Shown here in pieces: positions 54,682 through 63,957 of a stretch of DNA of 64,000 nt. The notes below the pieces were generated by a model, which was not told the DNA's origin, did not search any database, and was given only the letters and a program-made list of their open reading frames with translations. The first letter of the stretch is position 1; every line of letters starts with the position of its first letter. Position numbers and translations under genes: made by a program. Source of the stretch: Carposina sasakii (Eukaryota > Arthropoda > Insecta > Lepidoptera > Carposinidae); the NCBI GenBank assembly GCA_014607495.2, contig CP053159.1:4347501-4411500 (forward strand), in the 5' to 3' direction.

Positions 54682-55797
54682 ATGGCTGCAAGAAACAATA
54701 CTACCACAGTGCGCACAAAGAAACAAAACCACGCTAACATCCCATGCCCTATAGAGAACTGCGCACGATTCACCTACGGCAAACTTCCCGACCATCTCAC
54801 CAAAATACACGGTCTTACGGGAGCAGAACGGGACGCCCTCAATGAGCAGCAAAGGAAACGCTTCTTCAACGGTGAACTGTGTCAAGTTAGATACTTAAAG
54901 GAATCCGCGATACGCGACCTTTGGGGATCTGATTATGACGACCCTCGTATCAAAGCCAAAATACACCAAAGCTACAATCTAGTCAAGATTCGGATCATAC
55001 CGTTAGCGGCTACACAGAGAGCGCGACCTCTGACGGAGCAAGATGCCAATGTTCTCACTGCCTACAATGCCAGAACCGCTCCTAGGCCAGCTCGTGTGCA
55101 ACGAGCTAGAACGCGACCCAGGCCTTATACTGTACCAGAAACAGTAGCTTCAGAACGAAGAGTATCCAGCGAATCAAGTGAAGAAGAAAATACTAGAACG
55201 AATCCACTCCCGCCATCTCCACCACCTTCTTCACCGTCCTTGCCTCCTTCTCCCGCTCCTTACGAACTCCAGCCAATTGAAACTCGACTTCAGGACATAT
55301 TCGACTCCAAAACCGATGCGGGATATAAGGCTGTTATCGACGACATGAAGAAATCTATGACCATGGGCCGCACTCTGGGACCCAGGAAGAGGAAAGCATA
55401 TAGAACTTACCGTCGTTATGCAAAGCGACTAATCGCTTATTTGCATAGACAGCATTCACCTCTTGCTTACGATGTCGACGTCTTACTTTGCGGAGAAAGG
55501 CAAATTTGCTCGTTTCTCGAAAGGATCGGAACTGAACATAAAACGAAAACTTTAAGAAACTATATAGTAGCAGCGATAAAGCTGTTGGATTCGAGATTAT
55601 TTGCTATTGAAGCTGATCCGAGCTGTAAAGAGAAGGTGACGTCCATGACTCGGGTGTACGAGTTTCTGCATGGCCGTCTCAACGAATGTGATAGGGTACT
55701 CGCGCAAAAGGAATCGGCAAGTCAGAAACGGCCCACTACAACCTTTGAGAGCGTCTTAGACCAAACTTTTAATGATAGTTATGATGAACTTGACTGA
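54682..55797 (+). CDS. C2H2-like zinc-finger protein with recombinase-like core-binding domain
   Basis: A complete 371-codon intronless frame, by far the best in the window. ATG context AACAATGG is good and sits 13 bases after a splice acceptor. Residues 22-43 form C-x4-C-x10-H-x4-H (C22, C27, H38, H43), followed by GLTGAERDALNE. Residues 105-165 are Arg/Pro-rich; 163-195 are Ser/Glu then Pro/Ser-rich (disordered linker). Residues about 235-308 are basic and helical (RKAYRTYRRYAKRLIAYL, then ICSFLERIGTEHKTKTLRNY), the pattern of the SAM-like N-terminal domain of tyrosine recombinases, where a K-x-x-T-x-R-N-Y stretch precedes helix four. No catalytic R...H-x-x-R...Y half follows; the protein ends in an acidic tail. 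Inference: a nuclear DNA-binding protein, perhaps a domesticated or truncated Crypton/DIRS-like recombinase, or a member of an expanded family whose catalytic part lies in another exon. Base composition is clearly richer in GC than the flanks. A family A repeat starts about 40 bases after the stop. Confidence 0.8.
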   Translation: MAARNNTTTVRTKKQNHANIPCPIENCARFTYGKLPDHLTKIHGLTGAERDALNEQQRKRFFNGELCQVRYLKESAIRDLWGSDYDDPRIKAKIHQSYNLVKIRIIPLAATQRARPLTEQDANVLTAYNARTAPRPARVQRARTRPRPYTVPETVASERRVSSESSEEENTRTNPLPPSPPPSSPSLPPSPAPYELQPIETRLQDIFDSKTDAGYKAVIDDMKKSMTMGRTLGPRKRKAYRTYRRYAKRLIAYLHRQHSPLAYDVDVLLCGERQICSFLERIGTEHKTKTLRNYIVAAIKLLDSRLFAIEADPSCKEKVTSMTRVYEFLHGRLNECDRVLAQKESASQKRPTTTFESVLDQTFNDSYDELD

Positions 55798-55837
55798 AAT
55801 TTCGTCGAGATCCCAGCCGCTCAAAATTATGATGAAA

Positions 55838-56042
55838 TATGGTAGCCAGAACTGCAAGATCATAAAGGAGATCAACGGCCACGTTTAGCATAGCTGGTAC
55901 AGATGTAAATGAGCAATGATAAGTTACTAACTTATTAGTTATTACCCAAGAGGATGCCCGAGTTTTTTGTCGAATCTTACGATATGCACGGTAGGAGACG
56001 CAGCTGATGTATTCTAGTGAAGCTCCGCATCAGCACAGTTTC
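55838..56042 (+). repeat. Family A repeat in or near the 3' UTR of the zinc-finger gene
   Basis: TATGGTAGCCAGAACTGCAA, CCACGTTTAGCATAGCTGGT, GATGCCCGAGTTTTTTGTCG, CTTACGATATGCACGGTAGG and AAGCTCCGCATCAGCACAGT. It is uninterrupted and among the most complete copies. Confidence 0.75.
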
Positions 56043-56068
56043 CAAGTACCGCAAATCGAAGATGTGAA

Positions 56069-56074
56069 AATAAA
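56069..56074 (+). terminator. Possible poly(A) signal of the zinc-finger gene
   Basis: AATAAA lies 272 bases after the stop codon and just past the family A repeat; the sequence after it is GT-containing (TGTTTGCGTCGCGTGGCATG). A second AATAAA is at 56697-56702. Which is used, if any, cannot be told. Confidence 0.4.
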
Positions 56075-56830
56075 TGTTTGCGTCGCGTGGCATGTGGCCA
56101 AATGAGAGCGACCGAAAGATGGGATATCTTTCAATGTATATTTATGTAAATAGAGTATCATTGCCCATTGTAGTATTAGATATTATACCATGGCACATGA
56201 TCCAGAATATTTAGATCAAGTTTTCCCCTTGGCTTTAGTGTAACAATTAAATTACCTACATATTTATCCTAACAAAAGTATGAATGCATTGTAGTAGGTG
56301 GTCCTTACCAAAATTAATTCAACTAACATAATTATTTACTAAATTCCTCAGGAATGTGCCTGCATAGGTACATATTCGTATTACGTGTCCGATAGAGAAA
56401 TACTGTGATTTTGTCTAAGGCCTCATTTTTCCAGATTACACGTTGGTATTTAAGTAAAGTGTACATTTCTGACATACCTCTACCTCAGCCTCAGGCCACG
56501 GCGATGTAGCACCCTGCTACAAATTTTACTGTAAAAATTAAAAATAGCATATTTTCCTTCGGTAAATGTCGTGTATGTTGTAGTCAGACATGGTATATAA
56601 ATCAAAAATTTTGTAAATATTTATAGTTATTACGTGTCCCAAGCAATAAGTGTAAAAACCACATTAGATTAGTTTATAATAATTTATATTATGTGCAATA
56701 AATCATGTGATTATTTAGTACCAAAGTCCCGTACTATATGACTTTTTATTGCCCCTAGGGTTGCCCTCAGTTCTATTTAATTAAAGTATAAAATAGTTGA
56801 TTGACTTCACTATTGGCTATCGAATTTAAC
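56075..56830. other. Unassigned DNA
   Basis: No gene or repeat recognised apart from a second AATAAA at 56697. Confidence 0.45.
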
Positions 56831-56980
56831 TTAGGGCTTAGGCTTATTTCTCTATGCCAATAGTCAGCTAGACTATCTGAAAGATTAATTTGATGCTGTC
56901 TTTCTCTAAAACTTGATCAAGATGGAGACAGCATCAACTTTATCCTTCAGATAGGCTTGACCATTGGAAAACCAGTGTAA
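56831..56980. mobile_element. Near-palindromic MITE, TTAGGGC-ended family, worn copy
   Basis: TTAGGGCTTAGGC at the left; AATTTGATGCTGTCTTTCTC pairs with GAGACAGCATCAACTTTATC; the right end CCATTGGAAAACCAGTGTAA is degraded. Five bases later a different foldback element begins. Confidence 0.7.
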
Positions 56981-56985
56981 GTATA

Positions 56986-57245
56986 CAGGGTGTAACAAAA
57001 AGGGTATGTTACGCAAAAAGCTACGTAAATAGCCCACTGTAGAGAACCTATCCACAAAATTTGAGACTCGAAATCACATGTTTATTTTTCAAGATTGTAT
57101 GAAAATTCCTGAGATATTTGAAAATTGTCCATACTATCGGGAAAAATAAACATGTGATTTCGAGTCTCAAATTTTGTGGATAGGTTCTCTACAGTGGGCT
57201 ATTTAAGTAGCTTTTTGCTTAACATACCCTTTTTGTTACATCCTG
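56986..57245. mobile_element. Foldback MITE with 105-base arms, TA target duplication
   Basis: TA (56984-56985), left arm 56986-57090 starting CAGGGTGTAACAAAAAGGGT, 50-base loop, right arm 57141-57245 ending TTTTTGTTACATCCTG, TA (57246-57247). The arms are almost perfectly complementary, including CTGTAGAGAACCTATCCACA and CGAAATCACATGTTTATTTT. High arm identity implies a young or gene-converted insertion. The CAGGRTG terminus and TA duplication resemble the MITE at 57700, suggesting a shared Tc1/mariner-type transposase. Confidence 0.9.
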
Positions 57246-57247
57246 TA

Positions 57248-57600
57248 TAGTAAATGAAATATTACAACTTTCTTGTGCTTGTTACTTTACCTTTATTACC
57301 TACTTTTATTGGTTCGTGCTTCGTGTAAATATCTTGCAATTAAAAATAGTTGCGTATGTCAACTGTAGATACCTAAGTAATTATTTACTTCATTAAAATA
57401 CCTACTCGTACTTAATATATGAAATAAAAAACCTGAAAGTTAACCTGCAATCTCATTTCTCTACCCTTAGAATTGAGTAGGTACCTAGATACCTATGGTT
57501 ATACCTTGTACCCTATTGGGACCTAGTGGGACATTGGGCCGGATCGCATACTTAGATACCTTGGCCGTACCTACATACGTATCAACCCATGTATGTCACA
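57248..57600. other. Unassigned AT-rich DNA
   Basis: Nothing recognised; CTACCTAC-like words are frequent. Confidence 0.45.
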
Positions 57601-58207
57601 TCATATTCTCTACATGTAATAAAATTGTAACGGATCGATGTTTGTGCACGCTAATCTCAGAAACGGCTGAACCGAATTGATGCTGTTTTCAGGAATATAC
57701 AGGATGTTTTTTTGTGGCCACCTTTAACGAAGGGTACGTACTCTATACATGAAATAAAGTAAGTTTATGCAAAAAAAAATGCTGGGTAAAAATTTTTTTT
57801 TTTTGAAAATTTTTTTTAAATTCCTTGATCGTGCGAAATTTATAGTGTCTAGTGTTTATGTTAGTTTTTTTATAGACAGATATTAATTATTTTTGTGAAA
57901 AAATCCTGCTACGCGCGTCTATGTGCATTTATGCAGAAAAACGCAGTCTATTTACTCAACTTTGGACCCTAATATTTTGGAAACCAGACACTTCCCAGGT
58001 ATGCTTCCATGGAGAAAAATGACCGTGATGATGAGAAAATTCCGTAGTTTTCGGGAACGTTGACGACCAAAAATCATCCTGTATTGTGACAGGTCCCACT
58101 TAATATATAGGCTACTTTTTATCCCGGGAAAATGTTTTAATCCCGGATAATTTCGATATTTTGGTTTTTCGGCAGACCACGCGGACGGAGTCGCGGGCGT
58201 CCACTAA
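57601..58207 (+). mobile_element. Helitron-like element containing a nested MITE
   Basis: A (57600) then TCATATTCTCTACATGTAAT, TTGTAACGGATCGATGTTTG and AATCTCAGAAACGGCTGAAC up to 57699. After the MITE it resumes TATTGTGACAGGTCCCACTT, CCCGGATAATTTCGATATT, CCACGCGGACGGAGTCGCGG and CGTCCACTAA, followed by T (58208). The CTAA end fits the Helitron CTRR rule. The same element without the insertion is at 58841 (+) and 484 (-). Confidence 0.85.
57700..58081 (+). mobile_element. CAGG-ended, TA-flanked MITE nested in a Helitron-like element
   Basis: CAGGATGTTTTTTTGTGGCC at the left and GGTCGTC-complement ... AAAAATCATCCTG at the right, flanked by TA at 57698-57699 and 58082-58083. Removing it and one TA restores GGAATATATTGTGACA exactly as found at 484-806. 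So the boundaries and the TA duplication are directly demonstrated. 382 bp, non-coding. Confidence 0.92.
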
Positions 58208-58840
58208 TATCTAATCAATTCTGATTTATTATCGTTAGGTACCTACCCCGCTGCCCGCTGGACGTTTCACAGTTCAATTAAGCTCCATTATCACTGCAAT
58301 CAGCTTCTCGTGCCTCAATCAATTTAACTACGAATTTAATAAACGGCAGATTTTATAAAATACCAAATTACCAATGCTTATGAAATCGAGATCCTCAAAT
58401 GTGCGACATCTATGATATTTTTACAAAAGTAAAGCAGCGACATCTGTATGTAAGTTTACTACAGATGGCAGTTTACTGCAAGTCTCATGAGTTCGTAATA
58501 GTTCAGCTATTTCACAATAGATGGCAGTGTATTCAATGTTATCTCTTTCGAAGTTATGTGATGCTAGTACTTGGCGATCGTAACAACCTGCTCCAGATTC
58601 TCCACTAGCAGACGGCCACGTTCCTCGCGTGCCATTCGAATAATCGAATCGAGTCTTTCTTTCTCTTCACTCCTTCACTCGCGCCTGCCACAAATCTCGC
58701 TCGTTTGACGCGTTTATTTTTATAAATATGTTTATGAACATATTATTTTACAATTTTTTTGCTAACAATTAATTTTTTTATAGTATGAGCAAAAGTAGAA
58801 GTAGCTATTCTGTTATTTTATCTATCTTCTTTTATCATTA
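58208..58840. other. Unassigned DNA with AGATGGC motif cluster
   Basis: Four related words occur in 125 bases: GCGACATCTAT (58403-58413), GCGACATCTGT (58437-58447), ACAGATGGCAG (58461-58471) and ATAGATGGCAG (58517-58527), two in each orientation. The 69-codon frame there (58399-58608) is incidental. The rest is unassigned. Confidence 0.5.
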
Positions 58841-59034
58841 TCATATACATATAATAAAATTGTAACGGATCGATGTTTGTGCACGCTAATCTCAGAAACG
58901 GCTGAACCGATTTCAATACAGTTTTCAGGAATATGTTGTGACAGGTCCCACTTAACATATAGGATATCCCGGATAAATATCGCCATTTTATTTTTTCTGC
59001 AGTCCACGCGGACGGAGTCGCGGGCGTCCACTAG
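58841..59034 (+). mobile_element. Helitron-like element, complete short copy
   Basis: A (58840), TCATATACATATAATAAAAT, TGTAACGGATCGATGTTTGT, CAGAAACGGCTGAACCGATT, GTTGTGACAGGTCCCACTTA, GTCCACGCGGACGGAGTCGC, CGTCCACTAG, T (59035). Both termini and the A/T insertion rule are intact. The middle is shortened (one of the TCCCGGGATAAA blocks is lost). Confidence 0.85.
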
Positions 59035-59896
59035 TTGTTTAATAAATTTACAACGGCCAAATAGGTGACACCTTTTCTATATTTATTCATGGCAAATTCA
59101 GGCGATCTCAATCATATTCTAAGTATTACCTACTTAATATAGATAATAGGAAGTAAGTTATTATTTTATTATAGTAAATATTTTTTATTTAAATACACAT
59201 ATTAAGTATAGTAAACCTTTTATTAGTAGCCTAATTTCTCTCATCGATAAATTATTTTAATACATACCTACCTACATTTAATTTCTTATTCTTGTACATG
59301 TATCTAATTTACAAAGGCGAGCTTATCTCTAACAGAGATTCCTTCCAGCCGACCAGCTAACTTTGGTCAATTTACTTTTAAAATAAAGTTTAAGCGGATT
59401 TAATTTTAATACTCTAGGTTGGATATTCCAACATATTAAGTAGTTCATATGTATAACCAGGCCAAGACGTGGTCGCCATCGCTATTCCTGTGGCACGGCT
59501 AAAAATAAAACGAACGGCTAACGAGGCAACGGTATAACGCATGTGTAACGTAACTTAAAACCACCACAAATCCGCATTACGGCATAGACAGTAGCGTCAC
59601 CATCGCAGCACCAGTTCTATTTTAGACTTTTCTAGCCTTGGTATAACGAATTCTAACGAGCGTTGAGCACTCATCGTCCGGCTGGACGTTAATAAGTATG
59701 TAGAAGAAATGTATATCCATAAACCAGTAGGTACTGCCGAGTGATCTAGATGCGTGATAGCTTTTTGACGTGACAGCGACATTATGCAAATTGCAGGCCT
59801 ATCGGCTCTCTTTATTGACAGTGGCTTGTATGTGTGTGTGTTGCCAAATTTTCTTCAAGCAGTCATTATGCCACTTCCATTTGATTAAGTTTCAAT
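59035..59896. other. Unassigned DNA with a balanced island and octamer
   Basis: The stretch 59450-59800 is much less AT-rich than its flanks and carries a perfect POU octamer ATGCAAAT at 59784-59791. No coding frame is convincing. Candidate regulatory DNA only. Confidence 0.4.
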
Positions 59897-59975
59897 TAGT
59901 GGTTATAGCGGCTGGCACGGTTTGCAGCGGTCGTGGGTTCGATTCCCACTCAGGTGAAGAATTTTTTCCATTTTC
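59897..59975 (+). mobile_element. tRNA-derived SINE head
   Basis: AGTGGTTATAGCGGCTGGCA (box A-like) and a perfect box B GGTTCGATTCC at 59936-59946, spaced as in tRNA-derived pol III promoters, then CACTCAGGTGAAGAA and a T-rich stretch. It does not fold into a full tRNA and lacks an acceptor stem, so I call a SINE fragment, not a tRNA gene. Confidence 0.65.
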
Positions 59976-62232
59976 TTTATTAATAATTTTATAAGTTTCA
60001 ATGAGTGATCATCACTATGCACTGTCAAAAAATAGCTGATACGTCGCTAAGCTGCAATTTAGTCCATGCAATACGCGTTATTTATTTGAAGGATTTGCAC
60101 TGTGCGATTACAGCATTATATCGTTAAGTGTGCTCATAAATTCAAAGGTAATATTTTCGTAGCACGTACCATTGTTGTTTTACCTTCGCAGTGACATTGT
60201 ATCGAATGTAATGAGAGAAATGACTGATGCGTTTTTCCTTGACTGTTTTCAATAATGAAAAGTGACGAAAGATGACTGGATGGACAACAAGCGCGACATC
60301 AGTAGGGAAGAGTTATTATTAGACGTTTACTCAGCAGGCTATTCTGGTGCCCGCGTGCTACCTTGAACCGCTCACGAAGTAACCTATTTCAGTTTATTGA
60401 GTAAGAAATTTCTCGATTAAGATTTAGAGATATTTTATTTTCTGAACATAATATTGCGGAGTAGTGGGCAGAGTACGTCAAAGTGGAGTGGGTTTGAAAT
60501 ACCTGTATGAGTCAATGTTAGAGCGTATTGTTTTTTAGGTGCTGATTGTTTTTACAGTCATCCCCACTCACATGACTGATAAAACTGTCTTCACAGTGGC
60601 ATTTAATAATAATAATAATAAAACACTTTACACTATTTAATAATTTTAGCACATGGGCGAACTTAACTCTAAGATCATTATCATTATTAATAAGAAATGA
60701 GCATTATAGAATAGAAGGTCATCCTTGGTATTATATTACAACAACTGTTAGACCCTATGCTATGTATTATACCTATACATATATAGTTGATATCATATCT
60801 AAAAGTTAGAATAAGTATATTATGGGATTCTATGAAAATAACGGGCGGCAGGTTCCCGGTCCTATAAGAGGCGTACCTATGTCTATACATACATTAGCTA
60901 TCTAAAAGATCGAGGCCCTTTAAAGAGAAGTTTAAAATGGTTTTAATATACTTGGCTTGGGCTGGTGGGTTTGGATAAAAAGGCTATTGAAGGATACTAA
61001 TAGATGTCTATCATTATAACCTATTCACAAAATGTTAGATGGGCCTGCCTGTCACCTGATGCCCGTAGTTTAAGTTAGGCTTCCAGCATGGAGCATGGAG
61101 GCGATATAAGAGGTGCGAAGGTGAGACCGCGGGATGTAAACATTGGTGAAACACCTAGTAGTGACCTCTTCCACCCTGGAAACCTTCCGCTGCGGCGCTG
61201 ATCCCTCTTAGTCGGCAATGAAGGCAAGTTGAAATTGGGTCCTGGGTGATGCCAATTGCCAACAGCGTTGTCACAAAGCTGCACTGCGGGCTCATTTTAA
61301 TTATTATGGTATGTTTTATAAAATTATGCATGTAGCACTCCGTGTACCTAACCCATAATGATCAGACATGTTTCAGACATTTATCAAATAAAGAACACAA
61401 AATCAAAGAGGTGGATTGGTTTAAAAGATAAAACATAAAAAGGCAATCAAACAACGCGTTTTATAATGCAACAGGCGATTGCAAAACAATGCAATTGTAA
61501 ACAGCAAACAAAACAGAACTGCACGAAACGAATGACGTCATGCACATTCGGTGCATAGTGCATTTATGCATGTAACCTCCTTATGTTTATGTAGTCCTGA
61601 TGCGCGTTCCTTTTGTTAGTGACACTAAAGGGGCCCTACCCCCTTTTGCACCCTTCAATGGTTCAACGTACATCCATGACACAATTATTTACTCATACAT
61701 TATTTCTACATTATTATTACCAACAATTGTCATTTTATACATGCAGTTATGTATTTATTTATTTTATTGCAATTTAACGGTATCAAATATATTGTGGAAT
61801 TCACTAGTCTGTTAAATTGTTTCGTTATAAAATTAAATAAATATTAATCATTTATACAGAATTCGAACAAAAAAATATCAGTTATTTTGTATGAGATGAT
61901 ATGAAAGTGTGAAAAACTTTTAAAATATTCTAAGCGATCAATAATATTATTTAGACGATTGTCACTTTTATTTCGTACAGTAGTGCATTTTATTGTTATT
62001 AAAATACGGTACAACTTATTCTCATAATAATAGTTAAATCTTAAGGTTTAGTAATATTCTCTCGTTCGTATCGGACCTGAAATGTTTTATTCCAGTTTTG
62101 CAAATCCGAATACATCTTTCCAAAACACCTTACCAAATGTATATTTCCGTCGGTCGTTTAGAGCGTTTCTGCGCCACATCTTTTCGCACTGCTTGGTACT
62201 TTACGTACGTTTACACGCAAAGCTTTCCGTCG
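59976..62232. other. Unassigned DNA
   Basis: The GC-rich segment 61075-61290 (CACCCTGGAAACCTTCCGCT, CTGATCCCTCTTAGTCGGCA) looks like part of a mobile element but I cannot assign it. (AAT)n at 60606-60622. A perfect TGACGTCA lies at 61533-61540. No gene recognised. Confidence 0.4.
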
Positions 62233-62239
62233 TATATAA
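62233..62239 (+). promoter_or_regulatory. Candidate TATA box
   Basis: TATATAA about 150 bases upstream of the candidate first coding exon at 62386. The stretch 62130-62310 is GC-richer than the surrounding DNA, and GCCATCTATT, a motif also found in the 58403-58527 cluster, lies at 62291-62300 in the presumed leader. Confidence 0.3.
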
Positions 62240-62385
62240 CTCGATGTGTGAGCCAGAAGCTCGTATTTAGTTTCCAGCTTTTGTGAGAGAGCCATCTATT
62301 GGCAAACTTGTGAAACACCGACGTATGTGCCAGTGAAATACTGTGTTTTGTGTTATTACAAATATTGTATTAAAAGTTATTAAAA

Positions 62386-62409
62386 ATGCCTGGACGTCCA
62401 ATTTGGCAG
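62386..62409 (+). CDS. Candidate first coding exon, 8 codons
   Basis: ATG with an A-rich insect-type leader (TTAAAAATGCC) opens MPGRPIWQ and runs straight into the consensus donor CAG|GTATGT (intron from 62410), phase 0. A GRP-x-x-W opening is seen at the start of BED-type zinc fingers, a loose resemblance only. No further exon is visible before the window ends, where a gene on the opposite strand lies; if real, this gene would overlap or enclose it. Confidence 0.35.
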
Positions 62410-63680
62410 GTATGTATATTATACTTAGTATTTAAATAAAGGGTTTTATCAACTATATCTAATCAAATTATTCTTTAAGCTTTAGGTAGAAGCTAATCCA
62501 TTAGTTTACCTAAAAGGTTTAGTAGACGAAAATAATTTCATAATTACATTTTACATCGTTAAATAATATTTCAATATATTAAAACTCATCGTCTACCTAC
62601 ATATGAAGATCATAGTACAGATTGAATAATACTTTACCATTCGAAGTCAGGATTTTAATGCTTTCTTTTTTCAATAATGTGAACACGTGATAAAAATAAC
62701 CATAAAAAATCACATAGATCAAGAAACTGGGCATTATTAAACCGCTTTATTGTAATAAAATTTGAACTTTCCAAACTCTCCGTGGCGGCATGGTTTACGA
62801 CCTGAAATAGTAGAGAATTTATAGCTCGGGTTATAGTGATGAGTAAATTTTCTAACCTTGCTTCACCTGAAAATAACAGGTGCGTAAACTGTAAAACCTC
62901 ATTTTGGCATAATCCCAAAATTCCTTTATGTGATGCACTTTTAAGATTACCATACTTTTAGAGTTACAAGAAAAAAACAGTAAGTATTTTAGTACAAGTA
63001 CCTACTAAAGTAAATTGTTTACTTTAAGATATCGATTAAGAAGGTACTTTTATTTAAATAAAACATAATTACATTGCATTGAATGATAAATTTATTCAGT
63101 AGCATCGTATAAAAAAATATACCTAAAGGAGCCTCTGGCTCATTATCTTAAACTTAACTTAATTACTTACATATTTACACTTTTTAATTGGAACAATTAA
63201 ATTAATTAATAACTATTTTGTCTTGATGTCTTTGCTAAATAAGTTAGATTTATTTAAAAGGGAATAGTTTGTATAATATTACTTTGGCCGATTAAGATAT
63301 TACTAATATGTAAATCAATTCTTATTAACATTATTGAAAACGAACAACTATTTAGGTACATACCTATACCTATAAAATATATACGTAATTCATAAAAAAT
63401 ATCATAATTCTTATAAAGAATGATTAACCAGTATAACCTATTCGTAATATCTATTTTAACCCAACTTACGAGGATTAGGAGGGGTTTCCTTCATCAGATT
63501 TAATTTTAAAATCACATAATAATAAAAAATAGAAATAACGCGCCTACATCAGTAACCACATAGCTCGGCATTAGATTTTAAAAAATGATTAAATTTATTA
63601 CAGTGCATCGAAAAAATTAACTTCGTTTTTATCTCTACAAAAACAGCATAAATATTTCTACTGGCGGCGGCGAAGAAATG
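62410..63680. other. Unassigned DNA (possible intron)
   Basis: AT-rich with no recognised repeat. An 87-codon frame at 62655-62918 (-) shows no known domain. If the exon at 62386 is real, this is its first intron. Confidence 0.4.
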
Positions 63681-63686
63681 TTTATT
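63681..63686 (-). terminator. Poly(A) signal of the takeout-like gene
   Basis: TTTATT on the plus strand gives AATAAA on the minus strand, 72 bases after the stop codon at 63758. This is a normal 3' UTR length for an insect gene of this family. Confidence 0.6.
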
Positions 63687-63757
63687 TATCCAATAATTCA
63701 ACCATATATGGGATAAACATTGGGTACTACATATCACTAGTAGATTGCTATTCTTTC

Positions 63758-63957
63758 TTAATTTTCTTTAGATTTCTTTTCCACTGCAGTCTTTTTATGA
63801 TATTTGACATCTCCAATCATATATTGAGCGGGAAGATTGTGGAAAATCTGCTGCAAGAAGCCCAATAATATATCTTCGATGGTTTTTGATAATATTGGCC
63901 TTAAAGATTCTGACACTGGACGCCAATTTGCATTTAAGTATGAGTTGGTACTCTCCT
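63758..63957 (-). CDS. Takeout/juvenile-hormone-binding-protein family, last coding exon (partial)
   Basis: Read on the minus strand, a splice acceptor (AATATTTCTGTTTCAG, AG at 63959-63958) is followed by AG of a split codon and 65 codons to a TAA at 63760-63758. The peptide contains YLNANWRPVSESLRPIL, then a long amphipathic stretch SKTIEDILLGFLQQIFHNLP and a Lys-rich tail ending KKSKEN. The N-x-N-W followed by a (V/Y)-x-E-x-L-R-P segment and an F...P helix is the characteristic C-terminal end of takeout/JHBP (formerly DUF233) proteins, secreted carriers of hydrophobic ligands of about 240-250 residues. Signal peptide and the cysteine-bearing N-terminal part must lie beyond the right edge. 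GTAAGATA at the extreme edge (63998) could be a donor, but the intron would be only about 41 bases, so I doubt it. The tail after GDV is longer and more basic than usual. Confidence 0.78.

Noticed and set aside
59897..59975. tRNA gene
   Set aside because: Box B is perfect, but no cloverleaf or acceptor stem forms; better explained as a tRNA-derived SINE head.
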